Of a stretch of DNA of 64,000 bases, positions 58,153 to 64,000 are shown one piece after another. Position 1 is the first letter of the stretch. Each line of letters starts with the position of its first letter. The position numbers were made by a program, and so were the translations under genes. Source of the DNA: Microbacterium sp. EST19A (GTDB lineage: Bacteria > Actinomycetota > Actinomycetes > Actinomycetales > Microbacteriaceae); the NCBI RefSeq assembly GCF_019969685.1, contig NZ_JAHXYZ010000001.1, positions 1,674,001 through 1,738,000 of the forward strand, given 5' to 3'. Below the pieces are notes generated by a model that did not search any database, was not told the origin of the DNA, and saw nothing but the letters and a program-made list of their open reading frames with translations.

Positions 58153-59042
58153 GTCTCACCTCCGCAGAACTCTCGACGAGGGCCATCGTCACCAAGGGTG
58201 CACCGAAGCGCAAGCGTCGCGGGGTCAACCGCCCGCCGTACATCACCGGTCTGCTGCTCGGCATCCTCTGCATCGTCGTGCTCAGCCCGTTCATCTGGAT
58301 GACCCTCTCGGTGACCAAGCCCACCGACGTCGCGTTCTCCAACCCACCGGTGCTCTGGGACTACCAGCCGACGCTGCAGGCGTTCGTCGACCTGTGGCAG
58401 ACCACGTACTTCGCCGACTACCTGGTCAACACCCTGGTCGTCGCCGTCGTGTCGACCGTGATCGCCCTCGCGATCGGCATCCCGGCCGCTTACGCGCTGT
58501 CGCGGTTCCCGAGCTACGTCTCGGCGATCCTGCTGGTGCTCGCGCTGATCTTCCGTGCGCTGCCGCGTTTCGCGGTCGTGCTGCCGATGTACGACATCAG
58601 TCGGGCACTCGGCATCTACGACACGACCTTCGCCCTGGCGATCGCCCTGGTCGCGATCAATCAGCCCTTCACGATCTGGCTGCTGCGCAACTTCTTCGCC
58701 GAGATCCCCAAGGAGCTCGACGAGGCCGCGATGATCGACGGCTGCACGAGGATCGGGATGCTGCGTCGCGTCATGATCCCGCTGATGGGCCCCGGCATCC
58801 TGACCGCCGGCATCTTCGTGTTCCTGTTCGCGTTCCAGGAGTACCTGACCGCGCTCGTGCTCACCGACACATCGTCGAAGACCGTGCCGGTCTTCATCGC
58901 CACCCAGCTCGGGCAGACCCTGCCGATGCTGCAACAGGCGGGAGCCGCGTCGATGCTGCTCACGATCCCGGTGTTCGTGATCGCGTTCATCGCCCAGAAG
59001 TATCTCGTCGCGGGACTCAGCGACGGCGCCGTCAAGGGCTGA
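58149..59042 (+). CDS. Carbohydrate ABC transporter permease, MalG type
   Basis: 297 residues from ATG 58149. EAA loop ELDEAAMIDGCTRIGMLRRVMIPLMGPG; VFLFAFQEYLTALVLT near the C-terminus is typical of MalG. No ATPase gene is present in this operon, so a shared MsiK-type ATPase encoded elsewhere is expected, as is common in actinobacteria. Confidence 0.94.
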   Translation: MSLTSAELSTRAIVTKGAPKRKRRGVNRPPYITGLLLGILCIVVLSPFIWMTLSVTKPTDVAFSNPPVLWDYQPTLQAFVDLWQTTYFADYLVNTLVVAVVSTVIALAIGIPAAYALSRFPSYVSAILLVLALIFRALPRFAVVLPMYDISRALGIYDTTFALAIALVAINQPFTIWLLRNFFAEIPKELDEAAMIDGCTRIGMLRRVMIPLMGPGILTAGIFVFLFAFQEYLTALVLTDTSSKTVPVFIATQLGQTLPMLQQAGAASMLLTIPVFVIAFIAQKYLVAGLSDGAVKG

Positions 59043-59043
59043 C

Positions 59044-59751
59044 GTGTCGCTGGTCCTGCTCGCCGGCATGAACTGCACCGCCGATCTGTGGGCGGATGCC
59101 GGACTAGACGGGGCGGTCCAGCCTGTGCTGGACCGCCCGACCATCTCCCTGCAGGTCGAGGCGCTGCTCGACGCGTTGCCGGAGCGGTTCGTGCTCGTCG
59201 GGCACTCGCTCGGCGCGATCGTGGCGATGTCGCTCGCGCTGGCGGCTCCCGACCGTGTGGCCGGACTCTGCCTGGTGTCGACGAACGCCAAGGCGCCGAC
59301 CGTCGGGCAGCGCGGGGCGTGGCAGGAGTGGCTCGCGCTGCTCGACGCCGGGACGGATGCCCGGGAGCTGCAGCGCAGCATCCTTCCGGCGCTGCTCGGA
59401 GAGGAGGCCGTGCGCGAGCGCCCCGAACTCGTCGAGCGGACGCTGGCCATGGGCGACGCCACGGGCGAGGCGCGGTTGCGGACGCAGTTGCAGCTGCAAC
59501 TCAGCCGGGGCGACCTGCTCGCGCGGCTGTCGGGCCTGTCTGTGCCGACCCTCGTCGTGTCGGGGCTCGACGACGTGATCACTCCGCCGCATTTCCACAC
59601 CGAGATCGTCACGCGGATGCCCGACGCCCGACTCGTCACCCTCGATGCCGGACACCTGCTGCCGCTCGAGCGTCCGCAGGCCTTCGGCTCACTGCTGCGG
59701 TCGTGGCAGACGCAGCTGGCGGATGCCGCGTCCGGGGCCTCGCGGCGCTGA
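59044..59751 (+). CDS. Alpha/beta-hydrolase
   Basis: 235 residues, GTG start 1 bp after the permease stop. Nucleophile elbow GHSLGA (Ser near 57), acid in SGLDDVITPP, His in DAGHLLPLERP. Cytoplasmic. Last gene of the importer operon, so it may hydrolyse an ester or lactone of the imported compound. Confidence 0.9.
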   Translation: MSLVLLAGMNCTADLWADAGLDGAVQPVLDRPTISLQVEALLDALPERFVLVGHSLGAIVAMSLALAAPDRVAGLCLVSTNAKAPTVGQRGAWQEWLALLDAGTDARELQRSILPALLGEEAVRERPELVERTLAMGDATGEARLRTQLQLQLSRGDLLARLSGLSVPTLVVSGLDDVITPPHFHTEIVTRMPDARLVTLDAGHLLPLERPQAFGSLLRSWQTQLADAASGASRR

Positions 59752-59780
59752 GGGCGCTGGCACGCCCTCGGCCCACCGCG

Positions 59781-59853
59781 TCAGGCGGAGAACTCGGTGT
59801 TGGGCGGAGCCCTGGGGCGCCAGCATCCGCCCCTCAGGGAGAACTCCTCCTGA
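59781..59853. repeat. Inverted-repeat element, family B copy 2
   Basis: Outer arms TCAGGCGGAG/CTCCTCCTGA, inner perfect stem GGGCGGA (59802-59808) with TCCGCCC (59826-59832). 43 of 49 positions of the 59802-59850 core match 60482-60530. Confidence 0.75.
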
Positions 59854-59902
59854 GACTGTGCGCGCGAGATCGGTACACTCGCCAGAACAAGGGGGCGGAA
59901 TC

Positions 59903-60439
59903 ATGACGCAGGATGCCACGGGAACCACGACCGAAGCGGCTCAGCGGCTGCTCGAGCGAAGGGTGCGTGCGCTGGAGGCGGCGGTGCTCGTCTTCCCGGT
60001 CATCGTCACCGAGATCCTGCTCGTGCTGGGCCTGCTGGTGCCGTTCGTCACCGACAAGGTCGATGGCGAGGAGCAGACCGTGAACCTCTTCGGGCTCGTC
60101 GGAGGACTCCTCGGCCCGGACGAGTCGGGCGAGGTCTCCTCCGGGGATGCCCCGTTCGGTGTCGCCTTCATCGTGCTGATCGTGGTCATCATCGGGGCGC
60201 TGCTCTTCCTGCCGTCACTCGCACGCAGCGACATCTCGCCCCTCACGCAGCGGATCACGCTCACATTCGTCGTGCTGCTCATCGCCGGCACGCTCGGAGC
60301 CTGGATGGTGATGGGCATGGGCCTGAGCTCGAACTCGCCCTGGATCATGGAGCCCGCCCTGCCGATCCTCTCCGTGGGGACGGTGCTCGCCGCGCTGCTC
60401 GCCTTCCTCCCGGTCTACCGGGACATCTGGAAGCGCTGA
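59903..60439 (+). CDS. Uncharacterised membrane protein flanked by two B elements
   Basis: 178 residues. N-terminal LERRVRALEAAVLVFP suggests a short amphipathic helix. Four hydrophobic segments (about 28-50, 90-112, 122-143, 155-172); a Gly/Asp/Glu-rich loop of about 35 residues follows the first. TACACT (59874-59879) is a possible -10. No family recognised. Copies of the same inverted repeat lie immediately on both sides. Confidence 0.7.
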   Translation: MTQDATGTTTEAAQRLLERRVRALEAAVLVFPVIVTEILLVLGLLVPFVTDKVDGEEQTVNLFGLVGGLLGPDESGEVSSGDAPFGVAFIVLIVVIIGALLFLPSLARSDISPLTQRITLTFVVLLIAGTLGAWMVMGMGLSSNSPWIMEPALPILSVGTVLAALLAFLPVYRDIWKR

Positions 60440-60460
60440 GCTCCCGCGCGGCTCACGCCC

Positions 60461-60533
60461 TCTGGAGGAGGACTCCGTCATGGGCGGAGACCTGCGGCGT
60501 CAGCATCCGCCCAACAGCGAGAACTCCTCCGGA
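60461..60533. repeat. Inverted-repeat element, family B copy 3
   Basis: Inner stem TGGGCGGA (60481-60488) with TCCGCCCA (60506-60513); outer arms around GGAGGAG/CTCCTCC. Between convergent genes. Confidence 0.75.
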
Positions 60534-60580
60534 CGCGGATAGATGCCGTGCGCGGACGCTGGTGAGCGGATGCCGGCGGC

Positions 60581-61321
60581 TCAGCGCTCCGGCGACGCCA
60601 GGTCGCGCAGGTGCCGCATGAGCGACGACGCCAGGTTGTAGACGACGAGGTCGGCGCCGGCGGCGAAGGACGCTTCGGCCGCCGTGCGCGTGCCGACGAT
60701 GTCCATCCGCAGCGAGCCCGCCGCAGCCAGCGCGCTGTGCACGGCGGCGATGGCGTCGGGCACCGACTGGTCGTCGGGCCCGGAGCTCGCGGCGAGATCC
60801 GCCGGACCCACCATGATGCCGTCGAGCCGCGGCGTCGCGACGATCGCCTCGACGTCGGCCACACCGCCCGCCGACTCGATCATGCCGAGCACCAGCGTGT
60901 TCTCGAGGTACCAGGTGAGGTGCTCGGCGGGATCGACCTCGCCGAAGCGACCGGCACGGCTGTAGGTCGCGAAGCCGCGGTTGCCGACCGGCGGATACAG
61001 CGACGCGTCGACGAGAGCGGCGGCATCCGCCGCGGTGTCGAGGTGCGGGGCGAGGATGCCCTCGGCGCCCTGGTCGAGCACCCGCAGGATCTGACCCCGG
61101 TCGTTCTCGCCGACCCGCACGATCACCGGCACGCCGTGCGCCGCCGCAAGAGCGATGTGGTTGCGGAGGGCGGTGATGTCGGCCGGGCCGTGCTCGCAGT
61201 CGATGAGCACGAAGTCGAACTCGGCGACCGCGAGCATCTCGACGAGCTCTTCCGCCGGCATCCGCAGCAGGGCGCCGAGCAGCTTGTCTCCGGCCAGAGC
61301 ACGCGCACGCAAAGACGTCAT
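60581..61321 (-). CDS. HpcH/HpaI-family class II aldolase
   Basis: 246 residues from ATG 61321. FDFVLIDCEHGPAD (about 36-49), IVRVGENDRGQILRVLDQGAEGILAPHLDT, MIESAGGVADVEAI with metal Glu and IMVGPADLAAS with Asp are the retro-aldol family pattern. Cleaves 2-keto-3-deoxy-type acids to pyruvate and an aldehyde. Its gene overlaps the SDR gene. Third step of a short catabolic operon. Confidence 0.9.
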   Translation of the reverse strand: MTSLRARALAGDKLLGALLRMPAEELVEMLAVAEFDFVLIDCEHGPADITALRNHIALAAAHGVPVIVRVGENDRGQILRVLDQGAEGILAPHLDTAADAAALVDASLYPPVGNRGFATYSRAGRFGEVDPAEHLTWYLENTLVLGMIESAGGVADVEAIVATPRLDGIMVGPADLAASSGPDDQSVPDAIAAVHSALAAAGSLRMDIVGTRTAAEASFAAGADLVVYNLASSLMRHLRDLASPER

Positions 61322-62079
61322 CAGGCGACCATACCGGCGGAGAGGTCGACGTCGGCCCCGCACATCCCGGGCATCGCCAGCATCGCGAGGACCGCGGCAC
61401 CGACCTCCTCCTCGGTGACCATGCGTCCGAGCGCGGCGCGCGAGACGAACACCTGCTCGGCGTCGTCGATGGTCGTGCCGGAGCGTTCCGCCTCGAGCCG
61501 GAAGTTCCGCTCCATCCGTGGTCCCTGCACCGGGCCGGGAGAGAGCGAGTTCACGCGCACACCCGCCGGACCGACCTCGAACGCCAGGGTCGATGTCAGT
61601 CCGATCACGGCCATCTTCGACGCGCAGTACGGGGTGCGATGGGCGAGCGGGCGCTTGCCCGACACCGACGCGATGTTGATGACGTCGCCGTCGCCCCGCG
61701 CGATCATGCCGGGCAGCAGCGCCTTGCAGAGCAGGAAGGTGCCGCGCACGTTCACGGCGAACACCTCGTCCCAGTCGTCGACGTCGATGTCGGTGAGCGC
61801 CGCGACCGGGCCGGGGATGCCGGCGTTGTTCACGAGGATCGACACCTCCGTGTCGCCGAGCGCGTCGCGCAGAGCGTCGACGGAGGCGGCATCCGAGACA
61901 TCGCACACCAAGCCACGGGCTCGCGAACCGAGAGCGGATGCCACGGCGCCGAGCTTCGTCTCGTCACGGCCGACCAGCACGACGTCGGCGCCGGCGGCGT
62001 GCAGCGAGCGGGCGATGGCCGCTCCGAGCCCGCTGCCGCCGCCGGTCACCACGGCCGTGCGACCAGTGAGGTCGGTCAT
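61321..62079 (-). CDS. SDR-family oxidoreductase
   Basis: 252 residues from ATG 62079. TGGGSGLGAAIARSL (12-26), CDVSD, NNAGIPGP, Ser in IASVSGKR, and Y-x-x-x-K in TPYCASKMA. Overlaps the HisD-like gene upstream and the aldolase downstream by 4 bp each. Works with the HisD-like dehydrogenase on the same compound. Confidence 0.92.
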   Translation of the reverse strand: MTDLTGRTAVVTGGGSGLGAAIARSLHAAGADVVLVGRDETKLGAVASALGSRARGLVCDVSDAASVDALRDALGDTEVSILVNNAGIPGPVAALTDIDVDDWDEVFAVNVRGTFLLCKALLPGMIARGDGDVINIASVSGKRPLAHRTPYCASKMAVIGLTSTLAFEVGPAGVRVNSLSPGPVQGPRMERNFRLEAERSGTTIDDAEQVFVSRAALGRMVTEEEVGAAVLAMLAMPGMCGADVDLSAGMVA

Positions 62080-63404
62080 CGCGATTCCGCGAACGCCGCC
62101 TGGCTGTCTTCGATCCAGGCGAACTCCTTGCCGGCGTGACGCCAGGCGCGGGCGTCGCCGGAGCGGGCGTGGCCCTCGAAGAGCTCGACGCGAGCGGCCC
62201 GACCGCAGACGGTGCCGAGCTCGGCCGACGACTCCGTGTTCTGCACCTCCTGGTAGGTGACGGTGCGCAGGTACTTGCCGACCCAGAGGCCGCCGGTGTA
62301 CCGGGCGGCGCCGAGCGTCGGCAGCACGTGGTTCGTGCCGATCACCTTGTCGCCGTAGGAGACGCAGGTGTTCTCGCCGAGGAAGAGCGCGCCGTAGTCG
62401 TGCATCTTGGTGAGGGCCTCGCGGGGGTTCTCGGTGAAGATCTGCACGTGCTCGAACGCGAAGTCGTCGGCGATGCGGTACGCCTCGTCGAGGTCGTCGG
62501 CCACGATGACCTGACCCCAGTCGCGCCAGGCGGGACCGGCGTAGTCGCGGGTCGGCATGCCGGGGAGGATCTTCTCGATCCAGTCCATGACCTCTTCGGC
62601 GAGCTTCTGCGAGGTCGTCACGAGCACCGCGGGGGAGTCGGGGCCGTGCTCGGCCTGGGAGAGCAGGTCGACCGCGGTGAAGAAGGGGTCGGCGTGCTCG
62701 TCGGCGACGATGAGGATCTCGGTGGGCCCGGCGAACAGGTCGATGCCGACCTCGCCGAACAGCTGGCGCTTCGCCTCGGCGACGTAGGCGTTGCCGGGGC
62801 CGGCGATCATGTTGACCGGCTCGATCGTCTCGGTGCCGACGGCCATGGCGGCCACGGCCTGCACGCCGCCGAGGAGGTAGATCTCGTCGGCGCCGGCCAT
62901 CTTCATGGCGGCGATGGTGGCGGCGGGGATCTCGCCGCGGATCGGCGGGGTGCACGCGACGACGCGGGGGACGCCGGCGACCTTCGCGGTGATGATCGTC
63001 ATGTGGGCGGATGCCGTCAGCGGGTACTTTCCGCCGGGGATGTAGGCGCCGGCGGCCTGCACCGGCACGTGCTTCTGGCCGAGGAAGACCCCGGGGAGGG
63101 TCTCGACCTCGATGTCGACGAGGGAGTCGCGCTGCGCCTGGGCGAAGCGGCGGACCTGCGTCTGCACGAACTCGATGTCCTGGATCACCTGCGGCGAGAG
63201 GGTGCCGATGATCCGCTCGATCTCGGCATCCGACAGCCGGTAGGACTCCGGGCTCCAGTTGTCGAACTGCTCGGCGTACCGCCGGACGGCGGCGTCGCCG
63301 TTCTCGCGGATGTCTCCGATGATCCCGCGAACTCGTTCTGCGACATCCTGCTGCGCGGTGTCCGCGAACGTCTTCGTCGGCGCGGACTTCAGATGCAGGG
63401 GCAT
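62076..63404 (-). CDS. Histidinol dehydrogenase-like oxidoreductase (HpsN-type)
   Basis: 442 residues, complete HisD fold: AGAYIPGGKYPLTASAHM, VVACTPP, MIAGPGNAYVAEAKRQLFG, DLFAGPTEILIVADEHADP, LLSQAEHGPDSPAVLVT, and GENTCVSYGDKVIGTNHVLPT. It is not in a his operon. Such homologues include sulfopropanediol dehydrogenase HpsN and other polyol dehydrogenases that oxidise a primary alcohol to the acid. Together with SDR and aldolase this suggests oxidation of an imported polyol-like substrate. Confidence 0.9.
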   Translation of the reverse strand: MPLHLKSAPTKTFADTAQQDVAERVRGIIGDIRENGDAAVRRYAEQFDNWSPESYRLSDAEIERIIGTLSPQVIQDIEFVQTQVRRFAQAQRDSLVDIEVETLPGVFLGQKHVPVQAAGAYIPGGKYPLTASAHMTIITAKVAGVPRVVACTPPIRGEIPAATIAAMKMAGADEIYLLGGVQAVAAMAVGTETIEPVNMIAGPGNAYVAEAKRQLFGEVGIDLFAGPTEILIVADEHADPFFTAVDLLSQAEHGPDSPAVLVTTSQKLAEEVMDWIEKILPGMPTRDYAGPAWRDWGQVIVADDLDEAYRIADDFAFEHVQIFTENPREALTKMHDYGALFLGENTCVSYGDKVIGTNHVLPTLGAARYTGGLWVGKYLRTVTYQEVQNTESSAELGTVCGRAARVELFEGHARSGDARAWRHAGKEFAWIEDSQAAFAESR

Positions 63405-63420
63405 GGCCCATCCTTTCGTT

Positions 63421-63457
63421 GCATACGTATGCTCTGATTATGACCGCGTATGCATGC
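63421..63457. promoter_or_regulatory. LacI operators in the HisD-like/LacI divergent promoter
   Basis: GCATACGTATGC (63421-63432) is a perfect palindrome. A related GCGTATGCATGCG lies at 63446-63458. They fit autoregulation and repression of the HisD-like operon. Confidence 0.72.
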
Positions 63458-63503
63458 GGGCGTCAAGGCGCTAGAATTCCGAGCGTTGAGGGGGAGGCGT
63501 CAC

Positions 63504-64000
63504 ATGGTCGTCACGAGTCGCGATGTCGCGAGGCTGGCCGGAGTTTCGCAACCGACGGTCTCGCGGGCCCTGCGTGACGATTCCCGGGTGTCCGACGCCA
63601 CCAAGACGCGGGTGCGCGAAGCGGCCCAGCTGCTCGGCTACGTGCCCAGCGAAGCGGGACGCGCCCTGTCCTCCGGCCGCACGCGCCGCATCGGCCTGCT
63701 GCTGACCGATCTCGACAACCAGTTCTACTCGCACATCATCGCGCCGGTGCACCGTGAGCTGGAGGCGCTCGGCTATCAGCTCATGCTCCACACCGAGACC
63801 GCCGATGATGCCACGATCGTCGAGCGCCTGCTCGCCAACGGGCTCGACGGGCTGATCCTCGCCACCACCACGGTCGAGTCCGCAGCTCCCCTGCGCCTCA
63901 AGGACCGCGGCCTGCCGTTCGTCTACTTCAACCGCATCGGATCGCTCGTCGAGGCGGATGCCACGGTGGTAGATCCGGTGGCCGGCTACCGGCAGGCGGT
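63504..64000 (+). CDS. LacI-family regulator, 5' part
   Basis: Starts at ATG 63504 with GGGGAGG upstream and is open to the window end; 165 residues visible. HTH: SRDVARLAGVSQPTVSRALRDDSRVSDATKTRVREAAQLLGYVPSEAGRALSSGRTRRIGLLLTDLDNQFYSHII, the full LacI DNA-binding domain with the hinge helix and the start of the periplasmic-binding-like ligand domain. Divergent from the HisD-like operon; likely also controls the ABC importer through matching sites. Confidence 0.93.
   Translation, partial: MVVTSRDVARLAGVSQPTVSRALRDDSRVSDATKTRVREAAQLLGYVPSEAGRALSSGRTRRIGLLLTDLDNQFYSHIIAPVHRELEALGYQLMLHTETADDATIVERLLANGLDGLILATTTVESAAPLRLKDRGLPFVYFNRIGSLVEADATVVDPVAGYRQA

Noticed and set aside
61321..63411. 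696-codon open frame on the minus strand spanning the HisD-like and SDR genes
   Set aside because: Only its last part is the SDR gene (61321-62079). The upstream portion is Arg/His-rich and is a frame shadow of the HisD-like gene, which has full family motifs.

Overview
The window is high-GC actinobacterial DNA, most likely Microbacteriaceae and probably Microbacterium. Supporting signs are a panC-panD-panB operon behind a DUF2520 gene, DUF7882 and DUF6510 proteins, a DUF222/HNH gene, many 1-4 bp stop/start overlaps, and a strong excess of the word GGATGC/GCATCC in backbone genes. There are no rRNA genes, intact tRNA genes or CRISPR arrays.

Layout. 1-2625: pantothenate synthesis. 2756-8988: small regulator/target units, each with visible palindromic operators (MarR with quinone oxidoreductase, XRE with DUF2975, TetR with DHA2 exporter, ArsR with MFS exporter). 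9363-10750: DUF222/HNH endonuclease behind a LexA-like SOS box. 11036-14099: a stand-alone cytochrome b paralogue that appears to lack both ligands of one heme, followed by an NDH-2-type flavoprotein. 14994-19131: Xaa-Pro-type aminopeptidase, EamA exporter and leucyl aminopeptidase.

19149-28281 is a genomic island of about 9.1 kb, poorer in the GGATGC word and bounded by an 8-bp repeat. It holds a 5'-truncated integrase, a tRNA-Ala 3'-end fragment with its terminator, a HEPN/RES protein, a truncated N6-adenine methylase, an integrase-N-domain chimera, three genes with HEPN-type R-X4-6-H motifs, a GIY-YIG protein and a 5'-truncated gene. It lies between two convergent genes of what looks like one peptide/hydroxyproline utilisation locus. 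The right half of that locus (28281-38424) has an M14 peptidase, an ornithine-cyclodeaminase-family reductase, a GntR regulator, an oligopeptide ABC transporter and the two aconitase-X subunits. A shared 18-bp site precedes both the aminopeptidase and the ABC operons.

38453-55764: mixed backbone genes (Pr6Pr membrane protein, methionine aminopeptidase, GT2 glycosyltransferase, PadR-UbiB, DUF4386/TetR, a Phd-MNT/HEPN toxin-antitoxin pair, SDR-DUF2867, SRPBCC/ArsR, two MarR regulators with CTAG-rich operators, and a sulfite-oxidase-like/flavin reductase/zinc-ribbon trio). 55901-64000: a carbohydrate-type ABC importer, an alpha/beta hydrolase and a HisD-like dehydrogenase/SDR/HpcH-type aldolase operon, bracketed by matching GCATACGTATGC-type operators and a LacI regulator that runs off the end.
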